NCBI RefSeq assembly: GCF_029255545.1
Contig: NZ_JANLJJ010000015.1
Coordinates: 23,424 to 87,423 of the forward strand
DNA: 64,000 nucleotides
From: Ferrovibrio sp.
GTDB taxonomy: Bacteria; Pseudomonadota; Alphaproteobacteria; Ferrovibrionales; Ferrovibrionaceae
Direction of reading: 5' to 3'
Below the pieces are notes generated by a model. The model saw only the letters and a list, made by a program, of their open reading frames with translations, was not told the origin of the DNA and searched no databases. The translations under genes and the position numbers were made by a program. Below, one piece after another: positions 12,246-20,183 of the stretch. The first letter of the stretch is position 1. Each line of letters begins with the position of its first letter.

Positions 12246-13054
12246 AACCGGTAGACCCGCTGCGCGTTGCCGGCGAGGAACAAGGCCTTTGCCTCGGCAT
12301 CGAGGCCGAGCGAATCCAGCCGCTCCAGCGCCTTGCCCGGCATGATCATCGGATAGTTGCTGCCAAACAGCACCTTCCTGCGGCCATGGCCCTTCATGTA
12401 TTCGACCAGCGCGGCGGGATAACGTTCCGCCGTATAGGCCGAGGTGTCGATATAGACCCGCTCATGCTTGGTGGCGACGGCGATCGCCTCGTCGGTCCAG
12501 GGATAACCGATATGGCCGCCGACGATGGTGAGCTCGGGAAAATCGATCGCCACCTGGTCGAGATAGATCGGCCGGCCGACCTCGGATGGCATCAGCGGCC
12601 CGGTATGGCCGATCTGGGTGCAGAAGGGCACGTCCATCTCGCAGCAGGCGGCGTAGACCGGATAGAAGCGCCGGTCGGTGGGCGGCACTTCCCACAGCCA
12701 GGGCAGCACGCGGATCGCCTTGAAGCCAAGCTCGCGCACGCAGCGGCGCACCTCGCGCATGGCAGCCATCGGCTTGGAGATATCCACCGAGCCGACGCCG
12801 ACCAGCCGCTCGGGCGCCTGCGCCACGAAAGCCGCCACCTCGTCATTCGAGATCATGCTGTGGCGCGGCGCTTCCCAGGCGCAGATCAGGCTTTTGGTTA
12901 TGCCGGCCTGATCCATGGCGGCGATGGTGGTCGCCACCGGCAGGTCGCTGGTCGGCATCTGGCCCCTGGTCCAGCGCCGCAGCGACTCGAATATCGGGTC
13001 CTGCATCAGCCGCAGGGTCGGATGCTGCGCCCAGGAGTCGATGATCATCGTCAT
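12242..13054 (-). CDS. Amidohydrolase_2-like protein lacking the usual metal ligands
   Basis: A 270-aa TIM-barrel protein of the amidohydrolase_2/ACMSD-like group, recognised from GFKAIRVLPWL, GGHIGYPW, VYIDTSAYT and LFGSNYPMI. In catalytic members the N-terminus carries HxH and the late motif reads FGSDYP. Here the N-terminus reads IIDSWAQHP and the late Asp is Asn, so metal binding may be altered. The start at 13054 is 1 nt after the hydrolase stop, and the 3' end overlaps the thioesterase by 4 nt, giving a three-gene operon. Decarboxylase, lactonase or non-catalytic roles are all possible. Confidence 0.75.
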   Translation of the reverse strand: MTMIIDSWAQHPTLRLMQDPIFESLRRWTRGQMPTSDLPVATTIAAMDQAGITKSLICAWEAPRHSMISNDEVAAFVAQAPERLVGVGSVDISKPMAAMREVRRCVRELGFKAIRVLPWLWEVPPTDRRFYPVYAACCEMDVPFCTQIGHTGPLMPSEVGRPIYLDQVAIDFPELTIVGGHIGYPWTDEAIAVATKHERVYIDTSAYTAERYPAALVEYMKGHGRRKVLFGSNYPMIMPGKALERLDSLGLDAEAKALFLAGNAQRVYRL

Positions 13055-13055
13055 C

Positions 13056-13955
13056 TCAGGCCGCCCTTGAGGCGCTTTTGCGATACGCGGCAGCATACAG
13101 CCAGTCGGCCAGTTCGGCCCAGCGCTCATCCGGCATGTCGCGCTTGAAGAAACCGAAATGACCGATGCGCTGCAGGCCCCAGTCGCGCGGGGCGACATGC
13201 AGGCGCTCCACCCGCGCCCCGGCATAGGTCTGGGCCAGGGCGTCGACGCCGCGTTTCGGGCCAAAATCGACATCGTCGGCGAAGCTGATCATGCGCATGG
13301 GCGCGCGCAGGCGGCGGTTCTGCGGCTGCAGCGGCTTGCCGGCATCGTCGGACATGTAATGCGGCGTGCGGCACCAGCGCGCCCAGTCCAGCGCCACGCC
13401 GCGCGGCAGCGGCTCGCCGCCCAGCATGCGGCCCGGCACATGGCCGCGCACAGCGACCGTCAGCGGCATGGCGACATACCAGATCGAGACGAGCCGGACC
13501 TGATGCTTGAACGGCCAATGCCGCCAGTAGCCCTGCTGCGCGCCGATGGTGACGGCGGCAGCCAGGTCCTCGGCACGCGGCAGCAGGCCAAGGGCCTGGC
13601 CGCCGAAGGAATGGCCCATCATGCAGGGCCGCGCCTCGGGGAAACGCCTGCTGAGGAAATCGGCCGCCGCCGGAATGTCGTGGCGGGCCCAGTCGAGCAT
13701 GCGCGGCGCCGGGGCGCCCGGACTCTGCGGCGACCCGCCGATGCCGCGATAATCGAAATTCAGCGCGGCGAAGCCGCGTCCGGCCATATAGGCGGCGAAG
13801 GCATCGTAATAACCACGCGGTACGCCGGTGGCGCCATTGATCTGCAGGGTCAGGCCATTGGCCTGCGCCGGCGGCGGCACGAACAGGCGGGCAGACAGCT
13901 GCTGGCCGTCGGCGGCCGCAAGGGTGACGGATTCGGAGTGGACCATGTCGCTCAT
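13056..13955 (-). CDS. Alpha/beta hydrolase (paralogue 2)
   Basis: A 299-aa serine hydrolase with nucleophile elbow MGHSFGG (Ser116), FDYRGIGGSP and late [10 protein letters not shown]. It is first in the operon hydrolase-amidohydrolase-thioesterase. It is a close paralogue of the gene at 10714-11652, which lies downstream on the same strand. The ATG at 13955 is chosen over the longer open frame because that extension is Pro/Arg-rich and unlike the paralogue. Confidence 0.8.
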   Translation of the reverse strand: MSDMVHSESVTLAAADGQQLSARLFVPPPAQANGLTLQINGATGVPRGYYDAFAAYMAGRGFAALNFDYRGIGGSPQSPGAPAPRMLDWARHDIPAAADFLSRRFPEARPCMMGHSFGGQALGLLPRAEDLAAAVTIGAQQGYWRHWPFKHQVRLVSIWYVAMPLTVAVRGHVPGRMLGGEPLPRGVALDWARWCRTPHYMSDDAGKPLQPQNRRLRAPMRMISFADDVDFGPKRGVDALAQTYAGARVERLHVAPRDWGLQRIGHFGFFKRDMPDERWAELADWLYAAAYRKSASRAA

Positions 13956-14043
13956 GCGCGATCTATAAGCGTGGTCCGGCGGCGCCGGCAAATGCAAACG
14001 GCCCGGCTTCGGATGAAATCATTTCATCTCGCCACGGACCGGA

Positions 14044-15369
14044 CTATCCCATCACCGCCCCGACCAGCCAGTAACTCAGCGTCGGGAAGGCCGCCACCAG
14101 CACGACCCGCACCGCTTCCGAGCACAGGAAGGGCACGATGCCGGCGAAGATGTCGCGATGCGGGATGTCGCGCGCCAGCATCGAGATGATGAACAGGTTC
14201 AGCCCGACCGGCGGCGTGATCATGCCCAGCTCGACCACGATCAGGGTGAGGATGCCGAACCATAGCGCCTGCTGCTCCGGCAGCAGGCCGAAATCCAGCG
14301 CCATCACGGCCGGGAAGATGATCGGCACGGTGAGCAGGATCATCGACAAGCTGTCCATCACGCAGCCGAGGATGAGGTAGATCACGATGATGACGATCAG
14401 GATCGCGTAGGGCGCGATGCCGGCCGCCGAGATCCACTCGGCCATATGGGTCGGCACCCGGGTCAGGGCCAGCGCCACGTTGAACAGGTCGGCGCCGAAC
14501 ACGATGGCGCAGATCATCGCGGTGGCCGCCGCGGTTTCCAGGCTGGCATCGACCAGGCCGCGCCAGCGCAGGCCGCCGAACAGCACCGCGACCAGGCCGG
14601 TGATGACGGCGCCAACCGCCGCGCCTTCCGTCGGCGTGAACAGCCCGCCATAGATGCCGCCCAGCACGATGCCGAAAATCGCCACCACATGACCGACTTT
14701 CTTCAGCGCCTGCAGCCGCTCGCGCAGCGGCAGCCGCTCGCGCAGCGGTCCCGCCGATGCCGGGAACAGCCGCACATAGACCATGATGGCGATGATGAAG
14801 CCGACCACGGCGATCAGGCCCGGCACGGTGGCGGCGAGGAACAGCTTGACCACATTCTGCTCGGTGAGGATGGCATAGATGATCAGCACCACCGAAGGCG
14901 GGATCAGGATGCCGAGCGTGCCGCCGGCGGCCAACGTGCCGGCCGACAGCGCGTTGGAATAGCCGTGCCGGCGCATTTCCGGCAGGGCGAAACGCGACAT
15001 CGCCGAGGCCGTGGCCAGCGACGAGCCGCAGATCGCGCCGAACCCGGCGCAGCCCAGGATGGTGGAAATCGCCAGGCCGCCACGGCGATGGCCGACCCAG
15101 GCATTGCAGGTGGCGAACAATTCCTGGCTGATGCCGGCCCGTGCCGCGAAATTGCCCATCAGCAGGAACAGCGGCACCACCGAAAGGTCGTAGGAGACGA
15201 ACAGTGAGCTGAGCGAGCCCTTCAGGTAGTTCAGCAATGGCGGCGCGCCGACCAGCGTGACATAGCCGACCGCGCCGACCAGCGCCATCGAGAGGAAGAT
15301 CGGCATCCTGATGACCATCAGCGCCAGCATGGCCAGGATCATCACCAGGCCGATTTCAACCGGACTCAT
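14044..15369 (-). CDS. dctM: TRAP transporter large permease DctM
   Basis: A 441-aa membrane protein with about 12 hydrophobic segments. Family motifs include MGNFAARAGIS, GTLGILIPPSVVLI, PTEGAAVGA and GCVMDSLSMILLTVPI. It is the ion-coupled translocation subunit of a tripartite ATP-independent periplasmic transporter. It is last in the order dctP-dctQ-dctM, with 12 nt separating it from dctQ. Confidence 0.95.
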   Translation of the reverse strand: MSPVEIGLVMILAMLALMVIRMPIFLSMALVGAVGYVTLVGAPPLLNYLKGSLSSLFVSYDLSVVPLFLLMGNFAARAGISQELFATCNAWVGHRRGGLAISTILGCAGFGAICGSSLATASAMSRFALPEMRRHGYSNALSAGTLAAGGTLGILIPPSVVLIIYAILTEQNVVKLFLAATVPGLIAVVGFIIAIMVYVRLFPASAGPLRERLPLRERLQALKKVGHVVAIFGIVLGGIYGGLFTPTEGAAVGAVITGLVAVLFGGLRWRGLVDASLETAAATAMICAIVFGADLFNVALALTRVPTHMAEWISAAGIAPYAILIVIIVIYLILGCVMDSLSMILLTVPIIFPAVMALDFGLLPEQQALWFGILTLIVVELGMITPPVGLNLFIISMLARDIPHRDIFAGIVPFLCSEAVRVVLVAAFPTLSYWLVGAVMG

Positions 15370-15381
15370 ACGGAAGCCTCG

Positions 15382-15897
15382 TTACGCGATATTGCGGGGA
15401 CGGAACAGCGCCAGCACGTCGAGCGCGGCCAGCCAGGCGGTGCCGGCCACGCCGAGCAGCGCCGCCACCGATACCAGGCCAAGCGGAATCTGCAGCATGG
15501 CGGTGACGTCGTTATTCTCGAATGTCTCGATCATGCCGAGCCAGAGCCGCCAGCAGAGCAGCGCGGCCGAAACCGCCAGCACCACCGACCACAGCGCATC
15601 GAGCGGATCGCGGATCGATCGCGGCAGCCCGTCGGTGAAAATGCCGATCACCACATGGGCGCGGTTCGACTGGCAATAGGGAAAAAACAGCAGGATGGCC
15701 AGGCCGCTGCCGACCGAGAGAATCTCGAAATCGCCGCGCACCTGGCCGTTCACCGTCAGCCGCAGGCCAACCGACAACGTGGCGGCGATCGCCGCCGCCA
15801 GCAGGATCAGGCTGCCCAGCACGGCCAGGAAAGCGGCGATGCGGTCGGCCAGCCGCGGCGGACGGGCCGCCGCGGCATCGAAAGGCATTTCACTCAT
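15382..15897 (-). CDS. dctQ: TRAP transporter small permease DctQ
   Basis: A 171-aa protein with four membrane helices and the DctQ-type loop FFPYCQSNRAHVVIGIF. It partners DctM in the membrane. It lies 13 nt after dctP and 12 nt before dctM. Confidence 0.92.
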   Translation of the reverse strand: MSEMPFDAAAARPPRLADRIAAFLAVLGSLILLAAAIAATLSVGLRLTVNGQVRGDFEILSVGSGLAILLFFPYCQSNRAHVVIGIFTDGLPRSIRDPLDALWSVVLAVSAALLCWRLWLGMIETFENNDVTAMLQIPLGLVSVAALLGVAGTAWLAALDVLALFRPRNIA

Positions 15898-15910
15898 GAT
15901 AAACCGCTGA

Positions 15911-17035
15911 TCAGGCCATCTTGGCGTATTTGTCCACCAGCCGGTCGGCGGTTTCGACCAGCATCTTGCCGTCGAACCCCTTCTTGTTCAGGGTGTCGAT
16001 CCACTGCGCGGTCAGCGGCGCCACGGTATCGCGCCAGCGTTTGGCCTCGGCCACCGAAATCGTGGTGAAGGTGGCGCCGGCCTTTTCGCACAGGCTGCGG
16101 CCGAACGCATCGCCGGCATCGAAATCGGCGCCGAATTTCCGCGCCATCGCCGCGCCGGAATTGGCATCGATCACCTTGCGCAGATCGTCCGGCAGCTTCT
16201 CGTATTTCTGCAGGTTCATGGCGAAGACCATCGGCACCGTGTAGAAATTGCGGCCGCCCTTGGCGACTTCGGCGAAACAGTTGGCCAGCTCGTGCAGCTT
16301 GAAGGCCGGCACGATCTCGTAGGGCAGCGCCACGCCATCGGCGACGCCCTTGGACAGATTCTGCGCCACTTCGGTGACCGGGAAGAACACGCCGTTGGCG
16401 CCCATCATGGAGATCGCCTCGGTGATGATCTGGTTGCCGCCGCGGATGCGCAGGCCCTTCAGATCCTCCATCTTCTCGATCTTCTTGCCCTTGGTCATGA
16501 ACAGGCCGGGACTCTGCGCCCACCAGGCGATCGGCTTGCAGAAGGCGAATTCCTTGGCGCCCACGGTATTCATGTATTCGTGAATCGACTGGCTGGTCTG
16601 CGTCGAGTTGGTGATCAAGAACGGCAGCGTCCAGGTCTCCAGCACCGGATAGCGGCCGGGCTGGTAATGCGGCAGGGCCCAGACGAAATCGGCGCCGCCG
16701 CCTTTCAGCTGGTCGAGCAGCTCGGGCGGCTTGCCGCCCAGCGACATGGCTGGAAAAATCTGCACGTCGATGCGGCCGCCGGATTCCTTCATCACCTTCT
16801 CGGCCCAGGGCTGGAACATCGTCTTATGCGCGGTCGAGACCGGCGGCAGCATGTGATGCAGCCGCAGGGTCACCTCGGCGGCTTTCAGGTCGCGGATCAC
16901 CGCCGGCGCGGCCACGGCCCCGCCGATCAGGGCGATGGCATGGCGGCGGCTGATCCGGCGCGCCTTTGCATGCCGGGAATCAGAAGACTGGGAATCCGAA
17001 GACAGGGTTTTGGTGGCAGTCGGGCTGCGTGTCAT
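15911..17035 (-). CDS. dctP: TRAP transporter substrate-binding protein DctP
   Basis: A 374-aa periplasmic binding protein. The N-terminus has a twin-arginine-like signal (SRRHAIALIGGAVAAPAV) after a Ser/Thr-rich leader. The mature part shows the DctP signatures LRLHHMLPPVS, GGRIDVQIFPAMSLG and LKGLRIRGGNQI. It probably binds a carboxylate; R-G-G in the ligand loop is typical of carboxylate-binding members, but the ligand cannot be named. The ATG at 17035 is chosen because the frame upstream lacks signal-peptide character. Confidence 0.9.
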   Translation of the reverse strand: MTRSPTATKTLSSDSQSSDSRHAKARRISRRHAIALIGGAVAAPAVIRDLKAAEVTLRLHHMLPPVSTAHKTMFQPWAEKVMKESGGRIDVQIFPAMSLGGKPPELLDQLKGGGADFVWALPHYQPGRYPVLETWTLPFLITNSTQTSQSIHEYMNTVGAKEFAFCKPIAWWAQSPGLFMTKGKKIEKMEDLKGLRIRGGNQIITEAISMMGANGVFFPVTEVAQNLSKGVADGVALPYEIVPAFKLHELANCFAEVAKGGRNFYTVPMVFAMNLQKYEKLPDDLRKVIDANSGAAMARKFGADFDAGDAFGRSLCEKAGATFTTISVAEAKRWRDTVAPLTAQWIDTLNKKGFDGKMLVETADRLVDKYAKMA

Positions 17036-17139
17036 GGCTGTTTCCTCCGCTTGCGGTTTTTGCCGGCGCCCTGGCGCCGCCGCTTCACATCCGGAATTTA
17101 CTATGACTAACAATAATTATGAATACAAATTATTTTCTG

Positions 17140-17159
17140 GCGTCACAATTTTTTGACGC
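17140..17159 (-). terminator. Hairpin overlapping the LysR stop codon
   Basis: A 6-bp stem (GCGTCA at 17140-17145, TGACGC at 17154-17159) with an 8-nt loop. It spans the last codons and the stop of the LysR gene and is followed on the minus strand by an A/T-rich stretch. It may act as a compact terminator before dctP, although the T-run is interrupted. Confidence 0.4.
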
Positions 17160-18096
17160 TGCGGCGGCGCGGCTTTGCGGCCGGGGCGGCCGGCAGGAAG
17201 GGTTGCATCTGTTCGTTGGCGCGCCGCATCAGGTCGAGCAGCCAGTCGCGCAAGGCCTGCAGGGCCGGCCGCTCGGCATCGGTCCGGCGGCAGACGAACC
17301 AGTAGCCATGCTCGGCCGGCACCACGACCGGAAACGGCATGACCAGGCGCCCGCTGGCCAGGCGCGGCGCGATCAGCGGCACCACGGCCGGCGCGATGCC
17401 TAAGCCCTGCTCGGCCGCCTCGATCATCTGGGTGACGCTGTCGACCCAGACCTCGCGGCCCGCCGTCACGCCATCGATGCCGGCCGCCCGCAGCCAGCGC
17501 GGCCAGGCATCGGCGAAGGTGGACAGATGGATCAGCGTCTGGCCCCGCAGGTCGCGCGGGGCCTTCAGCCTTGCCGCCAGTTTCGGCGCGCAGACCAGGG
17601 TGGTGGCGAGATCGGTGATCTTCACCGCCGTCAGGCCGGGCCAGCGGCCATCGCCGTAGCGCACCGCGGCGTCGATCGCATCGCGGGCAAAATCGGCATG
17701 GCGCGGCGAGGATTCGACGAACAGCCGCAGGCCCGGCCGGCTTTCCAGGAATTCCGCCAGGTTGGGGATGATCCAGGTGGCGGCCACGTTGGGCACGGCC
17801 GACAGCCGCAGATCCTCGGCATGCGGCGTCTGGCCGATCCGCAGCGAGGCCTGCGCCACCTGGTCGAAGGCCTTGCGCACCGTGCTGAAATAATCCTGGC
17901 CGGCTTCGGTCAGGCGGATTTCGCGATTGAGCCGGCGGAACAGGCTGAGGCCCAGATGCTGCTCGATCTGCTTGACGCGATGGCTGATCGCCGAGGGCGT
18001 CAGGTTGAGCTCGGCGGCGGCCGCCTTGAAGCTTAAATGCCGGGCGGCGGCGTCGAAGGCCTCGAGGGCCAGCAGGGGCGGCAGGCGTTTGGCCAT
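17143..18096 (-). CDS. LysR-family regulator, GcvA-like
   Basis: A 317-aa transcription factor. It starts with a winged HTH (LPPLLALEAFDAAARHLSF, AELNLTPSAISHRVKQIEQ, residues 5-65) as in GcvA/AmpR-type regulators. A periplasmic-binding-like effector domain follows from about 90 to 300, and the C-terminus is basic. It lies 107 nt upstream of dctP on the same strand and is the likely regulator of the TRAP operon. The AT-rich gap between them would hold the dctP promoter. Confidence 0.9.
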   Translation of the reverse strand: MAKRLPPLLALEAFDAAARHLSFKAAAAELNLTPSAISHRVKQIEQHLGLSLFRRLNREIRLTEAGQDYFSTVRKAFDQVAQASLRIGQTPHAEDLRLSAVPNVAATWIIPNLAEFLESRPGLRLFVESSPRHADFARDAIDAAVRYGDGRWPGLTAVKITDLATTLVCAPKLAARLKAPRDLRGQTLIHLSTFADAWPRWLRAAGIDGVTAGREVWVDSVTQMIEAAEQGLGIAPAVVPLIAPRLASGRLVMPFPVVVPAEHGYWFVCRRTDAERPALQALRDWLLDLMRRANEQMQPFLPAAPAAKPRRRSVKKL

Positions 18097-18169
18097 GGCG
18101 CCAGATTAGGCCGATTCAGCCGGATGGGAAGCCGTGACGTGGCGGCAGCCCCTGCCGCAGCGGCAACGG

Positions 18170-19051
18170 TCAGAGCATCTTCGGATCGAGCTTGGCGCGG
18201 TAGCAGGCGGCCGTCAGCGTATTCTGCAGCAGGCAGGCGATCGTCATCGGACCAACCCCGCCGGGCACCGGCGTGATCACGCCGGCGACCTCGACGGCGG
18301 AGGCATAATGCACGTCGCCGATCAGCTTGGTCTTGCCGTCGTCTTTCGGTACGCGGTTGATGCCCACATCGATCACGGCAGCACCACGCTTGAGCCATTC
18401 GCCGCGCACCATCTCGGGCCGGCCCACGGCGGCGATCACGATATCGGCCTGTTTGCAGAGCGCGGGCAGGTCGCGGGAGCGTGAATGGGCGATCGTCACC
18501 GTGGCATTGCCGGCCAGCAGCAGGCCGGCGACCGGGCGGCCCACGAGAATCGAGCGGCCGATCACCAGCGCGTTGGCGCCGGCGACGTCCACGCCCGCTT
18601 TCTCCAGCAGGATCATGCAGCCCAGCGGCGTGCAGGGCGTGAGCGCCTCCATGCCCTGGGCCAGCTTGCCGGCATTCACCGGATGCAGGCCATCAACATC
18701 CTTCGCCGGGTCGATCGCCTCGATGATCGCCTGGGTGTCGATATGCTTAGGGAGGGGCATCTGCACCAGGATGCCGTCCACGGCGGGATCGGCATTCAGC
18801 CGCGCCACCACGTTGAGCAGGTCGCGCTGGCTGGTGCTTTCGGGCAGCTTGATTTCATCAGAGACCATGCCGGCCTCGCGCGTCTGCACGCCCTTGTTGC
18901 GCACATAGACTTCCGAGGCCGGATCGGTGCCGACCAGCACCACGGTCAGGCCCGGCAGGCGGCCGGTTTTCGCCTGAAAGCGCTTCACCCGCGCCGCCAC
19001 CTCTTCGCGCAAAGCCGCCGCTACCGCCTTGCCGTCCAGAATGATCGTCAT
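18170..19051 (-). CDS. folD: Bifunctional methylenetetrahydrofolate dehydrogenase/cyclohydrolase
   Basis: A 293-aa FolD with all family signatures: [14 protein letters not shown] (with the catalytic Lys), [22 protein letters not shown] (NADP-binding) and [15 protein letters not shown]. It interconverts 5,10-methylene- and 10-formyl-tetrahydrofolate in the cytoplasm. The ATG at 19051 gives the usual N-terminus [11 protein letters not shown] and lies 4 nt after the yggU stop. Confidence 0.97.
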   Translation of the reverse strand: MTIILDGKAVAAALREEVAARVKRFQAKTGRLPGLTVVLVGTDPASEVYVRNKGVQTREAGMVSDEIKLPESTSQRDLLNVVARLNADPAVDGILVQMPLPKHIDTQAIIEAIDPAKDVDGLHPVNAGKLAQGMEALTPCTPLGCMILLEKAGVDVAGANALVIGRSILVGRPVAGLLLAGNATVTIAHSRSRDLPALCKQADIVIAAVGRPEMVRGEWLKRGAAVIDVGINRVPKDDGKTKLIGDVHYASAVEVAGVITPVPGGVGPMTIACLLQNTLTAACYRAKLDPKML

Positions 19052-19055
19052 GCCG

Positions 19056-19424
19056 TCACCTCTTCGTGAATGTGGCAAGCCAGGCGATCAGCGCCGCTTC
19101 CAGCGCGGCCGGATCGCCGGCGATGTGGATCTGCTTGTGCCGGTCGGTGGCGCCGGCGACGATCTCGAAATCCCGCCCCGGCAGTTTAAGGCTTTTCGCC
19201 AGCAGCTTCAGCAGGGCGGCATTGGCCTTGCCGTCTTCCGGCACGGCGGTGACGCGGGCGGCCAGCTCCATGCCTCCGTCGGCGGTGGGTTTCACGCCCT
19301 CGACGGCGTCGCGGCCACCCTTGGGCGTGAGGCGCACGAACAGCCGCAGGCCGCCGGCCTGGCGTTTCCAGGGCTGGGGCGGGTCGCCCGGGGCAGGCCG
19401 GGCCGTCAGGCCAGGTATTCCCAC
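19056..19424 (-). CDS. yggU: DUF167/YggU family protein
   Basis: A small protein of the YggU family, recognised from [36 protein letters not shown] and [10 protein letters not shown]. Function is unknown. The start is uncertain: no ATG lies in the expected place, and the GTG at 19424, which overlaps yggT by 19 nt, is the best candidate. Translational coupling to yggT is likely. The yggT-yggU pairing is common in Proteobacteria. Confidence 0.8.
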   Translation of the reverse strand: MGIPGLTARPAPGDPPQPWKRQAGGLRLFVRLTPKGGRDAVEGVKPTADGGMELAARVTAVPEDGKANAALLKLLAKSLKLPGRDFEIVAGATDRHKQIHIAGDPAALEAALIAWLATFTKR

Positions 19425-19684
19425 AGCAGGTTGCGGATGAAGATCAGCAGCAGGATCAGCACCACCGGCGACAGGTCGATGCCGCCCAGGTTGGGCAGGA
19501 TGCGGCGGATCGGCCGCAGCACCGGCTCGGTGATGCGATAGAGGAAATCGCCGATCGCGTAGACCACGCGGTTGCGCGTGTTGATCACGTTGAAGGCGAC
19601 GAGCCAGCTCAGGATGGCCGAGGCGATCAGCACCCACATATAGAGGTTCAGCACCATATCGATCAGGACGATCAGCGAATGCAC
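19406..19684 (-). CDS. yggT: YggT family membrane protein
   Basis: A 92-aa protein with two membrane helices and the family motif [22 protein letters not shown]. The start is the GTG at 19684, which has GGAGG 5 nt upstream; a longer open frame reaching to 19849 is Pro/Arg-rich and is not used. It leads the group yggT-yggU-folD. YggT proteins have been linked to osmotic tolerance and cell-envelope upkeep. Confidence 0.88.
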   Translation of the reverse strand: MHSLIVLIDMVLNLYMWVLIASAILSWLVAFNVINTRNRVVYAIGDFLYRITEPVLRPIRRILPNLGGIDLSPVVLILLLIFIRNLLWEYLA

Positions 19685-20032
19685 GTAACCCTCCGGGAGC
19701 GGCGGACCAGACCGGGCCGGACCGGGCCGCGGATGCGGCGGCCGGGCGGCGAGGCCATGGTCAGAGCGACACCGGGGAGTGATACCGGCAGGCGGGCGGA
19801 AACGCAACCGAGCGGCCGCCCGCCCGGGCGTAAATATGGGGACAACCACCGGGCCGCAAATGCCCGGCCGGATTGCGGAAACGGCGCGGCGCCCGGCGCC
19901 GGCCGGGCCCGGCCGGGCGGCATTTTGGCCCCTGAGGGTGTGGACAAAGCCCGGCCCGTTTGCTACTTGCTACCCGCCCGGCCGGGACCTTTGCGAAGTC
20001 CCCCTAAAATCTTACGGCCGGCGCGCCGGCTT
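19685..20032. other. Intergenic region before tRNA-Ala
   Basis: A GC-rich spacer of 348 nt with no credible gene. It must contain the promoter of the leftward yggT group and that of the tRNA. TAAAAT at 20005-20010, 23 nt before the tRNA, is a candidate -10; no clear -35 is seen. Confidence 0.5.
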
Positions 20033-20108
20033 GGGGCCGTAGCTCAGATGGGAGAGCGCCTCGTTCGCAATGAGGAGGTCAGGGGTTCGATTCCCCTCGG
20101 CTCCACCA
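20033..20108 (+). tRNA. tRNA-Ala (anticodon CGC)
   Basis: A complete cloverleaf with CCA encoded. The acceptor stem GGGGCCG/CGGCTCC contains the G3:U70 pair that defines alanine tRNAs. The anticodon loop TTCGCAA gives CGC. The T arm is GGGGTTCGATTCCCC. Its 3' half is the attachment site of the islands that follow and is repeated at 38907-38936 and 56349-56396. The gene remains intact after integration. Confidence 0.97.
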
Positions 20109-20109
20109 A
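20062..20109 (+). repeat. attL, 3' half of tRNA-Ala
   Basis: These 48 nt, from the anticodon stem to just past CCA, recur identically at 56349-56396. The 30-nt stretch 20083-20112 recurs at 38907-38936. Position and content are those of a tRNA attachment core used by tyrosine integrases. Confidence 0.92.
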
Positions 20110-20150
20110 TTTCACACGGATCAATGCTTTAGCGGCTGCTGCCTGGCGAC

Positions 20151-20172
20151 TGTTACACATGGTTGCTACACA
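20151..20172. repeat. Putative arm-type sites of integrase 1 (left)
   Basis: TGTTACACA (20151-20159) and TTGCTACACA (20163-20172) lie between attL and the integrase gene. Both words recur, one of them inverted, at 38836-38854 beside the middle att copy. Assignment as integrase binding sites is inferred from this placement. Confidence 0.5.
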
Positions 20173-20183
20173 GAGGCAGGCGC

